Below are positions 1 to 8,609 of a DNA stretch of 58,990 bases, in pieces. The notes under the pieces are model-generated. The model saw only the letters and a list, made by a program, of their open reading frames with translations, was not told the origin of the DNA and made no database searches. Source of the DNA: UBA8752 sp965657965. GTDB taxonomy: Bacteria; Bacteroidota; Bacteroidia; Flavobacteriales_D; Sanyastnellaceae. The number at the start of each line of letters is the position of its first letter. Position 1 is the first letter of the stretch. A program made the position numbers and the translations under genes. The DNA is taken from positions 1 to 58,990 of the forward strand of contig CBFHQM010000013.1 of NCBI GenBank assembly GCA_965657965.1, read 5' to 3'.

Positions 1-116
1 CCAGTGGCGGCAATACTTGGTACCGGGCCTTGTACAACAGCTATCCAGACATCTTCCGGTACAACCTCAATCCACGATGCGGCTTTTCGGTCAGGTGTCT
101 TAGGGATGCCGATTGA
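1..116 (+). CDS. FISUMP-domain secreted protein, C-terminal fragment (partial)
   Basis: The window opens inside a gene read from base 3, giving 37 codons and a TGA stop at 114-116. The fragment ends in GFSVRCLRD, which matches the closing motif of FISUMP (Fib_succ_major) domains; the FISUMP protein at 1865-4957 ends its own domains similarly (AIRCLK, SARCLR). It is therefore probably the last domain of another secreted surface protein. No T9SS sorting domain follows, so this protein ends with the domain itself. The 5' part lies outside the window. Identification rests on a short segment. Confidence 0.6.
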   Translation, partial: SGGNTWYRALYNSYPDIFRYNLNPRCGFSVRCLRDAD

Positions 117-323
117 GCGCAGCGAAGGAGGGTTGACACTTTAAAACTTTGGAGGCCGCAGGCCGACCGGGAGAATCCACCCGGATTTCGGCCGGAGGTC
201 GAAATCCGCCAGTTATTCCGCGCCCGTTTGATTTAGTGGGTGGAGGTGCAGTTTGCCCTTCACGTTGTGCGTCTTGTCACAGCTCAACCTGAGCGTCTTG
301 TTGCTAGCGCAGATTTGTGGGGG
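117..323. other. Gene-free stretch with overlapping hairpins between convergent genes
   Basis: No convincing gene is seen here. The stretch separates the end of a plus-strand gene (116) from the end of a minus-strand gene (324). It holds a strong hairpin at 183-207 (arm GGATTTCG, partner CGAAATCC, with further inner pairs). This overlaps a second hairpin at 167-184 (CCGGG with CCCGG). Neither is followed by a T tract, so they are not classic terminators, although they may act as transcript-end structures for the two converging genes. Confidence 0.45.
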
Positions 324-1736
324 TTAGGCGATGTCCCGGTGGACGGGGTGTGGCGCGGGGTTGCGCCACTTGCCGCCGGTGAGGTCGGGGATATCGATGC
401 GGACGGAGCCGCGGGAGACCGATTCCTCGCCCAGGATGCCGGTGAGGCTCCAGAGGACGCCGTCGTAGACGTTGAGGTCGAGCGGGAGGCCTTGGTTGAG
501 GCATCGGATCAAACGGAACATCATCACGAAGTCCATGCCGCCGTGGCCCTGTTTGTGGTCGGCGGCGAGCGCTTGGAGTTTGGTCCAGAGTGGGTGAGCG
601 TAGCGGTCGCGCATTTCGGTGGTCTCGGCGTCGTCGAGCCAGCTGTGGCCCCACGAGGGGCCGTGGTCCACATAGAGACGAGAGGGGTAGCCGTAATGCG
701 TGGCCTTGGAGCCGACGACCTTGTCGAGGCGGCTGTAGGGGCGGCCGCTGTGGGTGTCGAATTGGAGCATGATGCTCTTGCCCCCAGCCGTGCGGATGAG
801 GGTGGTGTTCACATCGCCGCACTTGACGCGCTGCGCCATGTCTTGCAGGGCAGCTTCGTCGGTGTTGGCGAGGGCTTCGCTGAGCGCGGCCTCCTTGGAG
901 CTCATGCTCACCAGGTGGCTCAGGGTGTCGCCGCGCAGGATGTCGAAGTACATCGACACTGGGCCCAGGCCGTGGGTGGTGTAGAGGTTGCCGTTGCGGT
1001 GGAGGTGATGTTTGAGGCGCCAGCGGTCCTCGTAGTAGGTGGGGTCGAGCATCATCACGCGCAGGTCGTGCAGGTAGGCGCACTCGGCGTGGGTGAGGCT
1101 GCCAAAGACGCCCTCCTTGATCATCTGCATGATCCAAAGCTCCTCGCCGTTGTAGCAGCAGTTCTCCAGCATGATACAGTGGCGCTGGGTTTCCTCGGCG
1201 ACCTGCACCAGGTCGATGGCCTCCTGATAGGTCGTGGCGATGGGCACTTCGCTGGCGGCGTGCAGGCCTTGGCGCATGGCGTGGGCGGCCATGGGCGTGT
1301 GCCATTCCCAAGGGGTGCAGATCAGGGCCAGGTCGGCCACCTCTGTGCTGCAGGCGGCTTTCCATGCTGCGTCACTTCCGGTGAATGCCCGCGGGGCGTC
1401 CTTTTGGAATTCTGCAATGCGCGCCGCGGCCTTTTCAATCTTGGCGGGGTTGATGTCGCTGATGGCTGTGATTTCGGCGTGGCCTTCTCCCACGAGCCAC
1501 TCCAGCATGTCGATCAAGCTGCTGCCCCTGTTGCCGAGCCCGATGAGGGCGATGCGCACCTTCGGCAGGGCTTCGGTCTGTAGGTCAAAGACGGAGCCTT
1601 GCAGGCCGGCCTGGGCGACGCGCTCGCCGAGGAAGGCATTGAAGTCTTCGTTTGGCGTTTGGCTTTTGAGGCCGCGGGAGGTCAGGAGTCCTCCCAGCCC
1701 GAGCAAGCCACCGCTTAAAAATTTCCGTCGCTTCAT
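324..1736 (-). CDS. Gfo/Idh/MocA family oxidoreductase, GH109-like (alpha-N-acetylgalactosaminidase-type)
   Basis: This is a 470-residue NAD(P)-dependent protein. The N-terminus MKRRKFLSGG with a following glycine/leucine stretch is a likely twin-arginine export signal. The Rossmann motif is IALIGLGNRGS, near residue 62. The central block with ENCCYNGEE and AECAYLHDLR is characteristic of the GH109 branch, which cleaves alpha-N-acetylgalactosamine by an NAD-dependent oxidation-elimination mechanism. The length is typical of that family. It is flanked by FISUMP-domain genes on the opposite strand and has no visible operon partner. A glycan-degrading role in the periplasm is likely. The exact substrate is inferred, since related Gfo/Idh/MocA proteins act on other sugars. 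Confidence 0.8.
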   Translation of the reverse strand: MKRRKFLSGGLLGLGGLLTSRGLKSQTPNEDFNAFLGERVAQAGLQGSVFDLQTEALPKVRIALIGLGNRGSSLIDMLEWLVGEGHAEITAISDINPAKIEKAAARIAEFQKDAPRAFTGSDAAWKAACSTEVADLALICTPWEWHTPMAAHAMRQGLHAASEVPIATTYQEAIDLVQVAEETQRHCIMLENCCYNGEELWIMQMIKEGVFGSLTHAECAYLHDLRVMMLDPTYYEDRWRLKHHLHRNGNLYTTHGLGPVSMYFDILRGDTLSHLVSMSSKEAALSEALANTDEAALQDMAQRVKCGDVNTTLIRTAGGKSIMLQFDTHSGRPYSRLDKVVGSKATHYGYPSRLYVDHGPSWGHSWLDDAETTEMRDRYAHPLWTKLQALAADHKQGHGGMDFVMMFRLIRCLNQGLPLDLNVYDGVLWSLTGILGEESVSRGSVRIDIPDLTGGKWRNPAPHPVHRDIA

Positions 1737-1864
1737 GCCCTCAAATTAGGCGGTGAATGGCGAAAATGATCGTCTACAAGATTGCGGATGTAATTTCGTG
1801 TAATGCCCCGGTTTATGTGGGTGTTAGGGGTTATATTATATCTAACCAAATTTTCTACGAAGCC

Positions 1865-4800
1865 ATGCGTACGCTCCTTTTGTGCTCCTTTTGTCTGTTG
1901 TTTTTGAGTGTGCATTCGCAGGATGTCTTCATGGCGCCTTACAACCCGGATGTGAATGCCGACAGTGTAATCAGTACGCCGGATTTGCTCGGGTTCTTGC
2001 CCTTGTTTGGGACGGAATTCGCCGCAGCGGAAATGACCATTGATGGTCAAACGTTGTCCGAATACATCGCTGTTTTGGAAGAGGCTGTAGCCAATGCCAA
2101 TGCTTCTGATACCATCACGGTGCCCATGATGCCGGGAACAGCGCCGGGAGAAATGCTGTATTGGGACGGAACCCAATGGAGCTTGGTTCCGGTAGGGGAT
2201 TCTGGTGATGCTTTGCTTTTGGAGGGAACTACGCCCTCGTGGCGCGCGCAGCGCTTGGGATGCACCGACATGGCGGCCTGCAACTACGAGCCAGAATCCA
2301 CGGTATTGGATCCTTCCGCTTGTCTTTACGCAGATGCATGTGGCGTGTGCGATGGTCCTGGAGACATTTACGAGTGCGGTTGCGAGGGCCTGACTGAAGG
2401 CGATTGTGATTGCGACGGCAATCAGCTCGACGCCCTCAATGTGTGCGGTGGCACTTGTCTGGAAGATGTCGACGGCGATGGCATTTGCGACGACGATGGC
2501 AATGACGAGTGCATTGGATCGGTGGACGAATGCGGGATTTGCAATGGGCCCGGCGCAATCTATGATTGTGGGTGCACGGGAATTGCTCCAGATGCATGCG
2601 ATTGCTTGGGCACGCCCGATGTGGATCAGGATGGCATTTGCGACAATGTGGACCCTTGCATTGGCACAGAGGACAGCGACGGTGATGGCATTTGCGACGA
2701 CGTGGACGATTGTGACGGCACCTACGATGGATGCGGGGTTTGCAATGGCCCAGGGCCGATTTATGACTGCGGTTGTTCTGACATCCCGGAGGGCGATTGT
2801 GATTGTTCGGGAAACCAACCGGACGAAGACGGCAATTGCCAGGATTTTGCGGCAGACACCAACGGGGATGGCCTCTACGACACCCTGCTCGAAGCCTGCT
2901 TGAATCAGACGAGTTACACGTTCGGCAATCAGACCTACGATGTGGTGGCCATTGGCGATCAATGTTGGTTCCAAGAAAACCTCCAACGCACGCAGTTTGT
3001 CAATGGGGATGAATTGGAAACGTGGCCTTCAGGAGAATCGTGGAACAACACATTAGAGGGGGCTTACGGAGTCTATGGCGACAATGAAGCTGAGGTGGCG
3101 ACTTATGGACTGCTTTACAATTATGCTGCTGCGACTGACCCCCGGAATGTGTGCCCGACTGGATGGCGTGTGCCCTCCGAATACGATTGGCAGGACTTGA
3201 TCAACGAGACAGGAAGTTTCTCAGACGCTGGGGTGCTAAAAGAGGCGGGTACCTTGCATTGGGCGGCGCCCAACTTTGGGGCCACCAACGAGAGCGGGTT
3301 TACTGCATTGCCCGGCGGAGAGCGCGGTTTTGGCAACATAGGGGATGTGGAACGGGGGACCACGGGATTCTTTTGGACATCCAGTGGAGATGGCCAAGGA
3401 GGGCGTTCTGTGCGTTTGGAGCACGACAACGATGGCATTGCCGTGTCGACCATTGGTGCCAGTCGTGGGCAGGCCATTCGCTGTTTGAAGGTGGAGCCGA
3501 GCTTCGGGTGCACCGACATCAACTTTTTGGAATTCAACCCCACTGCGACCGTGGACAATGGCGGTTGTTTGATCCCCAGTCATCCCGGTTGCATGGACGA
3601 TGGTTTTGAAGAGTTTGATCCCCAGGCCAATGTCGACGATGGCAGTTGTGCCACCTTGGTCGGGTGCTCAGAAAGCACTGCGGTCAATTACGGAGGCTAC
3701 GGATACGCTGTTGTGGGGATTGGGACGCAGTGCTGGTTCAAGGAAAACCTGCGCGTAACCACTTATCGAAATGGAGATGCCATCCTAAACCTGCAGGACC
3801 CGGTAGAGTGGTCCAACACCAATTCAGGGGCGTATGTTGCCGTGCTCAACGACAATGCACTGGCCGTTGAATTTGGGTATTTGTACAATGGAATGGCCGT
3901 GACCGACTCGCGGCACCTGTGTCCGGTGGGTTGGCACGTGGCCACCGATGAGGAGTGGAAAACCATGGAGTCCTTCTTGGGGGTTCCCTTCCTCGAACTG
4001 GACATGACGGGCATTCGCGGAGAGGCCGAGGGCGTGGGAGAGGCCATGCGCATGGACTACCCCAACGACACATGGTATGGCACAAATACGTCTGGATTTA
4101 GCGGGTGGCCTGGCGGCTATCGGGACGTGCAGGGGTTTTTCAATGAACCCGGATTTAACGGCCGATGGTGGGCTCCGCAGGAAAATGTGAACGGGTATTC
4201 ATTGCGTGAGTTGGACATCGGGTTTTCTGGGGTTATCAGAGAAGAATATGTGAACCCTAGGCAGGGATTGTCCGCGCGGTGCCTGCGTTCCAATTTGGGT
4301 TGCACCAACATCAATGCATGCAACTACGAGCCGCTGGCCAATGAAGACGATGGCAGTTGCGATTTCTTGAGCTGTGCCGTTTGCAACATTTCCTCGGCGT
4401 GCAATTATCAGAATCCAGGCTCCTACGTCAACAATGCCGTTTGTGACTTCCCTGCAACAGGATTCGATTGCGACGGGAATTGCCTGCCGGAATATCTGGA
4501 TGAGAATGGAAATTGTACGGGCGTTGAACCCTGTGAGTTCGGCGTGATTTCGTTGTCCATTGGGACTTTCTTGGGCGGGTCAGAATTTGAGGTTACGCAA
4601 TTGCAAGCATCCGGAACGTTGAGCTCGATCTCGGTTGTTTCGAATTGGTATGCCCAAGGGAGTTCTTACCCTGGAGACATGGCCTTGGCGATCGTCAGTC
4701 CAGATGGCACTGTTTTTGGCGTAGATGGTTACAACACCAATACAACCAATGCAGGATATCCGCCCAATTACTTGGACTATTGGCCATCGGACTGGGACAC

Positions 4801-4957
4801 CTCGAATCCCGGCGTGTACTATGCACAATTTCTGATCCCCGAAGGCGTGACCGGAGATGGCATTTGGTCTGTAGTGGTCATGAACGCTTGGACGTCATCG
4901 CAAACTGCGGAATACGACTTGACGATCGAAATCAATGGCCTTTGCACCGGGAATTGA
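1865..4957 (+). CDS. Secreted protein with Asp/Cys-rich repeats, two FISUMP domains and a C-terminal P-domain-like module
   Basis: The protein has 1030 residues. The start is placed at 1865 because it gives a clean signal peptide (MRTLLLCSFCLLFLSVHSQ); the upstream in-frame codons add an unlikely 36-residue leader. A dockerin-like stretch (NPDVNADSVISTPDLL) follows. Next come Asp/Cys-rich repeats of the GCTDMAACNYEP and DGDGICDD types (about residues 135-340), which probably bind calcium and form disulfides. Two FISUMP domains lie at about 350-545 and 612-810, each beginning with IGxQCWFxENL. After another GCTN repeat, the C-terminal ~135 residues (DMALAIVSPDG, WSVVVMNAW) resemble a proprotein-convertase P domain. 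No T9SS tail is evident. It ends 3 bases before the convergent pseudouridine synthase gene. The function is unknown; a cell-surface or adhesive role is inferred. Confidence 0.8.
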   Translation: MRTLLLCSFCLLFLSVHSQDVFMAPYNPDVNADSVISTPDLLGFLPLFGTEFAAAEMTIDGQTLSEYIAVLEEAVANANASDTITVPMMPGTAPGEMLYWDGTQWSLVPVGDSGDALLLEGTTPSWRAQRLGCTDMAACNYEPESTVLDPSACLYADACGVCDGPGDIYECGCEGLTEGDCDCDGNQLDALNVCGGTCLEDVDGDGICDDDGNDECIGSVDECGICNGPGAIYDCGCTGIAPDACDCLGTPDVDQDGICDNVDPCIGTEDSDGDGICDDVDDCDGTYDGCGVCNGPGPIYDCGCSDIPEGDCDCSGNQPDEDGNCQDFAADTNGDGLYDTLLEACLNQTSYTFGNQTYDVVAIGDQCWFQENLQRTQFVNGDELETWPSGESWNNTLEGAYGVYGDNEAEVATYGLLYNYAAATDPRNVCPTGWRVPSEYDWQDLINETGSFSDAGVLKEAGTLHWAAPNFGATNESGFTALPGGERGFGNIGDVERGTTGFFWTSSGDGQGGRSVRLEHDNDGIAVSTIGASRGQAIRCLKVEPSFGCTDINFLEFNPTATVDNGGCLIPSHPGCMDDGFEEFDPQANVDDGSCATLVGCSESTAVNYGGYGYAVVGIGTQCWFKENLRVTTYRNGDAILNLQDPVEWSNTNSGAYVAVLNDNALAVEFGYLYNGMAVTDSRHLCPVGWHVATDEEWKTMESFLGVPFLELDMTGIRGEAEGVGEAMRMDYPNDTWYGTNTSGFSGWPGGYRDVQGFFNEPGFNGRWWAPQENVNGYSLRELDIGFSGVIREEYVNPRQGLSARCLRSNLGCTNINACNYEPLANEDDGSCDFLSCAVCNISSACNYQNPGSYVNNAVCDFPATGFDCDGNCLPEYLDENGNCTGVEPCEFGVISLSIGTFLGGSEFEVTQLQASGTLSSISVVSNWYAQGSSYPGDMALAIVSPDGTVFGVDGYNTNTTNAGYPPNYLDYWPSDWDTSNPGVYYAQFLIPEGVTGDGIWSVVVMNAWTSSQTAEYDLTIEINGLCTGN

Positions 4958-4960
4958 GGC

Positions 4961-5581
4961 TTAACCCGAAGTGAGTTGCTTCATTGTTTCCATCGTCAGC
5001 GATTGACTTTGGGTCAGGCCTTCAATGGTNNNNNNNNNNNNNNNNNNNNNNNNNNNNNNNNNNNNNNNNNNNNNNNNNNNNNNNNNNNNNNNNNNNNNNN
5101 NNNNNNNNNNNNNNNNNNNNNNNNNNNNNCGGACTTGGCGGTTTTTGCCTTCGTCCAGTTGTACTTCGATCCAAGTGGTGGGAATGTTGGCGCGGTACCG
5201 AATGGGGGGGGTGCGCTCCCACGGTGGAGTATGGTCTGCAGGGAGCAATTTCGCGCGCGCAGCACGGGAGTTGTAGAACTTGCCTTTGGCCTTCAACTGC
5301 ATTGGGCGCTCGAAGGCGCGAAGGTCTTCCTCGGTCGGAGCACCTTCCACTTGAACGTGGTAGGTCTTCCAGATTTTTCGGTGTTCGTCCCCCTCTAAAA
5401 CTTGTCGCTTCAGGTGGTTGTTGTCCGTGAGCAAGAGCAGCCCTTCAGAATCTCGGTCCAATCGGCCAATGGGGTAAACGTTGTTGGGGAATTCGCCCAA
5501 TTCGCCCAAACCGGGGTGGCCCGCTTCTGGCGTGAATTGGCTGAGCATGCCAAAAGGCTTGAGGACTGCGTATGTTGCCAT
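4961..5581 (-). CDS. rluE: RluE-type rRNA large subunit pseudouridine synthase, interrupted by an assembly gap
   Basis: The gene encodes an RsuA/RluE family enzyme, which converts a uridine of 23S rRNA to pseudouridine. The catalytic aspartate motif is intact (GRLDRDSEGLLLLT), and the family's N-terminal LKPFGMLSQF and C-terminal DEGKNRQV are present. A run of 100 N at 5030-5129 replaces the segment after RQVR. The frame is open on both sides (TIEGLTQ resumes). By comparison with E. coli RluE, about 21 residues are missing, so the gap is probably near 64 bases rather than 100. The ATG at 5581 lies 2 bases after the stop of the upstream TolB-like gene, so the two form an operon. Confidence 0.85.
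   Translation of the reverse strand: MATYAVLKPFGMLSQFTPEAGHPGLGELGEFPNNVYPIGRLDRDSEGLLLLTDNNHLKRQVLEGDEHRKIWKTYHVQVEGAPTEEDLRAFERPMQLKAKGKFYNSRAARAKLLPADHTPPWERTPPIRYRANIPTTWIEVQLDEGKNRQVXXXXXXXXXXXXXXXXXXXXXXXXXXXXXXXXXXTIEGLTQSQSLTMETMKQLTSG
5030..5129. other. Assembly gap of 100 N
   Basis: There are exactly 100 undetermined bases, the conventional size for a scaffold gap of unknown length. It lies inside the pseudouridine synthase coding sequence, and the flanking reading frames agree. Confidence 0.98.
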
Positions 5582-5583
5582 GA

Positions 5584-6723
5584 TTAGTCAATCCAGTCGG
5601 CCACAAACACGTTGGTCGAACGGGTGCGTCCATTGTTGCGGTTCGAGCTAAAGGCGATGCGCTTCCCATCGGGAGAGAACATGGGGAAGCTGTCAAACGC
5701 ATTGTCGAACGAAATCTGGACCGGCTCGGCCCCGTTGATGTCGGTCATGAAGATGTTGAACGGAAAAGCACCCGTGACGTGGTTGGAGCTGAACAAGATG
5801 TTCTTTCCGTTGGGGTGGAAGTAGGGTGCCCAGTTGGCCCCGCCCAAATCGGTGATTTGCCGTTGCTCGCTGCCGTCCACATTGGCCACGAAGAGCTCCA
5901 TGGCGGTTGGCTGAACCAGCCCCTCGGAGAGCAATTTCAAATAGGCGTCGGCTTCCTCGCCATCGGCAGGGCGGCTCGCACGCCAGACCAAGTACTTCCC
6001 GTCGGGACTAAAAAAGGCGCCGCCATCGTAGCCCAGTTCACTGGTGATTTGCTGAATGTTGCGGCCATCGATGTCGCAGGTATACAGTTCGAGGTCACCA
6101 CTTCGAGTGCTGGTAAACACGATTTTGTCGCCTTGGGGGCTAACTGTGGCTTCGGCATCATAGCCTTCGCCTCCGATGAACAGGGTGGGCTCGCCACCAG
6201 CTGTGCTCACGGTGTAGATGTCATAGGTCGGGTAAATGGGCCACACATATTCGCCTCCGGGTCCACGGCGGGGAACTTCTGGACATGCGGTGTCTGCAGC
6301 ATGGGTGGAAGCGTACAAAACAGTGGAATCACCCGGCATAAAATAGGCGCAAGTTGTGCGGCCAAGGCCAGTGCTTACTGGCGCTGGGGGATTTTCAGAC
6401 GGCGTACCGTCGTTCATGTCCATCACATAGATCTGATCGCACTCCACGCCCCAATTGGAATTGGAGGCTTGAAAGACGAGGTCTTTGCCGTCAAAGGACC
6501 AGTAGGCCTCGGCATTGTCACCGCCGTATGTGAGTTGTCTCACGTTGTTGAAGTGTACTTCTTTTTCATATCCACGGTCCAGACTGTCTGGAAGATCTGC
6601 TGTTGGGGCGGATGCGTCTAGATTGCCCGGGTCTTCCGTCGAAGCGGGTCCAGTGCAGGACATCAGAAGAAGGCTGGCAAACAGGCCGAGCGAAGGAACC
6701 GAGGAAGGGAGTGTGAATCTCAT
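5584..6723 (-). CDS. TolB-like PD40 beta-propeller lipoprotein
   Basis: The protein has 379 residues. Its signal peptide ends in the lipobox LLMSC, so it is predicted to be anchored to a membrane through the lipidated cysteine. At least five PD40 (WD40-like) blades are visible, among them YWSFDGKDLVFQA, VSPQGDKIVFTSTRSG, FSPDGKYLVWRASRP, FHPNGKNILFSSN and FSPDGKRIAFSSNRN. These form a six-bladed-type propeller as in TolB. Such lipoproteins bind partners at the cell envelope; the partner is unknown. It is transcribed with the pseudouridine synthase gene (2-base spacing) and diverges from the M28 peptidase gene across a 57-base intergenic region. On the minus strand a TTCG variant of the -7 box (TACATTCG) lies just upstream. 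Confidence 0.8.
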   Translation of the reverse strand: MRFTLPSSVPSLGLFASLLLMSCTGPASTEDPGNLDASAPTADLPDSLDRGYEKEVHFNNVRQLTYGGDNAEAYWSFDGKDLVFQASNSNWGVECDQIYVMDMNDGTPSENPPAPVSTGLGRTTCAYFMPGDSTVLYASTHAADTACPEVPRRGPGGEYVWPIYPTYDIYTVSTAGGEPTLFIGGEGYDAEATVSPQGDKIVFTSTRSGDLELYTCDIDGRNIQQITSELGYDGGAFFSPDGKYLVWRASRPADGEEADAYLKLLSEGLVQPTAMELFVANVDGSEQRQITDLGGANWAPYFHPNGKNILFSSNHVTGAFPFNIFMTDINGAEPVQISFDNAFDSFPMFSPDGKRIAFSSNRNNGRTRSTNVFVADWID

Positions 6724-6780
6724 GTCGAAAAAGCCACGCGAATGTAGAACTTCGCAACCTCACACACGATTTTTATCTCC

Positions 6781-8112
6781 ATGAAGCGAATTGATTTTCA
6801 AACCCTTGTGTCCTGTGTGGTGCTGGCTTTCCTTTTCGTTGGGTGCGGCGTTCAAACCACCGATTCAGCCGGTCTTGTGGTCTCGGATCAAGGCACTTCT
6901 GCGAGCGCAGAGGCCATGCGGGCCGATGTGATGGCCCTGACAAACGATCGTTTTGAGGGCAGAGAGACTGGCCAGCCCGGTGCTTATGCAGCTGGGGATT
7001 GGGTGCAAGGCCGGATGCAAACATTGGGACTCTTGGAGGCTGGAGACTCGGGTTACCGTCAAACCTTCGAATACAAGCCGCACCCTCCAATGCAGGTTCA
7101 TGGAGATACGCTCAAGACCATGGGCATGGCGGTGGTGACCGAAGTTGTGGGGCGAAATGTGTTGGGCGCTTCTGCGTCTGTTCAAGACACCACTCGGCGT
7201 TGGGGCGTCATTGGATGTCACCACGACCATTTGGGCTGGGGAGACGAAAACAGCTTATGGCGGGGTGTTGCCGACGGAGACTCTGCTGTGCACCCGGGCG
7301 CCGATGACAATGCCAGTGGCGTGGCGATGCTGCTTGAATTGGCGTCGCGACACAGCGTGAGTCCCTTGTCGAGCCATTCCATTTTGTGGGCCAGTTTTAG
7401 CGGAGAAGAGAAGGGCCTCTGGGGCTCCAATCATTTCACCAATGAACCCACTGTGGGGCTCAAGCACATTGACTACATGATCAACTTCGACATGGTGGGC
7501 CGCTTGCGCGGTGACACGCTTGCGGTCTATGGCAATGGAACCTCCCCGGTTTGGAATGGCATCCTCGATTCTTGCAACGCCGAAGAGGGATCAGGATTTG
7601 AGTTGGTCCTGAGCGAGAGTGGTGTGGGGCCATCGGACCACACATCGTTTTATCTGGAGGACATTCCCGTGTTGCATTTCTTCACCGGTCAGCACGAGGA
7701 TTACCACAAACCCACCGACACCGCAGACAAGCTGAACTATGAAGGGATGGTGCGCATCGCAGATTTTTCTGCCTGTATTGTTCGGGAGTTGGGAGCTCGG
7801 GATTCAATCCCTTTTACTAAAACCAAAGACAGTTCGAGCGATGATGCTCCGAGGTTCAAAGTCACATTGGGTGTGGTTCCTGATTACTTGTTTTCTGGAA
7901 CAGGCATGCGCATTGACGGTGTAAGTGAGGACAGGCCGGCGCAATTGGCTGGGATGAAGAAAGGCGATGTGGTTGTCCGGATTGGGGAATTGCAAGTAAA
8001 CGACATGATGGGCTACATGGAGGGCCTTTCCATGTTTGATGCAGGAGAGACCACCGAGGTGGAAATCTTGAGAAACAAGACCGCCATGGTCATGGAGGTG
8101 ACGTGGGACTGA
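6781..8112 (+). CDS. M28 family zinc aminopeptidase lipoprotein with C-terminal PDZ domain
   Basis: The protein has 443 residues. The signal peptide ends in the lipobox FVGC (Cys near residue 22). The M28 zinc ligands are recognisable: the His of CHHDHLGW, the Asp of HPGADDNASG, the Glu pair of SGEEKGLWGS, the Asp of NFDMVGRL and the His of HEDYHKPTD. A PDZ domain occupies roughly the last 90 residues (LGVVPDYLF ... GMKKGDVVVRIGE). It is expected to release N-terminal amino acids from peptides at the cell envelope. It has no terminator of its own, and the stop codon lies only 7 bases before the -7 element of the RNase P RNA promoter. Confidence 0.88.
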   Translation: MKRIDFQTLVSCVVLAFLFVGCGVQTTDSAGLVVSDQGTSASAEAMRADVMALTNDRFEGRETGQPGAYAAGDWVQGRMQTLGLLEAGDSGYRQTFEYKPHPPMQVHGDTLKTMGMAVVTEVVGRNVLGASASVQDTTRRWGVIGCHHDHLGWGDENSLWRGVADGDSAVHPGADDNASGVAMLLELASRHSVSPLSSHSILWASFSGEEKGLWGSNHFTNEPTVGLKHIDYMINFDMVGRLRGDTLAVYGNGTSPVWNGILDSCNAEEGSGFELVLSESGVGPSDHTSFYLEDIPVLHFFTGQHEDYHKPTDTADKLNYEGMVRIADFSACIVRELGARDSIPFTKTKDSSSDDAPRFKVTLGVVPDYLFSGTGMRIDGVSEDRPAQLAGMKKGDVVVRIGELQVNDMMGYMEGLSMFDAGETTEVEILRNKTAMVMEVTWD

Positions 8113-8118
8113 CCCACG

Positions 8119-8126
8119 TATCTTTG
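8119..8126 (+). promoter_or_regulatory. Bacteroidota -7 promoter element for rnpB
   Basis: TATCTTTG matches TAnnTTTG exactly and lies 5 bases before the predicted 5' end of the RNase P RNA (about 8131). The end was set independently by helix P1 pairing. No clear -33 TTG is seen at the expected distance. Confidence 0.75.
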
Positions 8127-8130
8127 TGCT

Positions 8131-8464
8131 TCAAGGTATTCCGCCGCGCTTCGCTTTTGCGAAGTGAGGAAAGTCCGGACAGCGCAGGGTACCGAACTCT
8201 TTGAAAAAGGAGGCACCTTTACAGGTGACAGACAGTGCTGCAGAGATTTAAACCGCCGATGGCCTTCGGGCACAGGTAAGGGTGAGAAGGTGGGGTAAGA
8301 GCCTACCAGCGTGTTGGGAGACTGCACGGCTTAGGTAAACCTTTCGGGCTGCAAGACCATGTAAACCAGTGTTTGAGGGCGACCCGTCCGATACTGGAGG
8401 GTAGGTTGCGTAGATCAATGGTGGAAGTCCTTTTTGGACAACAGAATCCGGCTTATTGCCTTGA
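8131..8464 (+). ncRNA. rnpB: RNase P RNA (class A)
   Basis: This is the catalytic RNA that trims tRNA 5' leaders. The universally conserved blocks occur in order. GAGGAAAGTCCGGAC (CR-I) is at 8166-8180. AAACCGCCGATGGCC starts near 8250, and GGTAAGGGTG with GGTAAGAG follows it. The 3' block ACAGAATCCGGCTTA is at about 8440-8454. The ends are set by helix P1: TCAAGG at 8131-8136 pairs with CCTTGA at 8459-8464. At about 334 bases it is somewhat shorter than E. coli RNase P RNA (377). It has its own -7 element and a strong terminator. Confidence 0.95.
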
Positions 8465-8466
8465 CG

Positions 8467-8497
8467 TCCCCGGGGCTTGCCCCGGGGATTTGTTTTT
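8467..8497 (+). terminator. Intrinsic terminator of rnpB
   Basis: A perfect inverted repeat (arm TCCCCGGGGC) has a minimal loop and is followed by a T-rich tract (TTTGTTTTT). It begins 2 bases after the last paired base of RNase P RNA. Confidence 0.9.
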
Positions 8498-8609
8498 ACC
8501 CCTCTGAGTTCCAAGTTTGGTTTTGTGTTGGGTTTGGTTCGGATTTATTTGTTAATTCGTTGTCCTGACTTTTTGCAAACTGAACGTGTAACCACCATTT
8601 CACACCCAA

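Noticed and set aside
240..1583. Long open frame (447 codons) on the plus strand opposite the GH109-like gene
   Set aside because: It has a GTG start, low-complexity Val/Ala/Gly/Asp/Glu/His content and no domain; the minus-strand frame encodes a full recognisable enzyme. It is a shadow of GC-rich codon use.
5030..5129. Pseudogene interpretation of the pseudouridine synthase
   Set aside because: The break is an assembly gap and the frame is consistent on both sides, so there is no evidence of inactivation.
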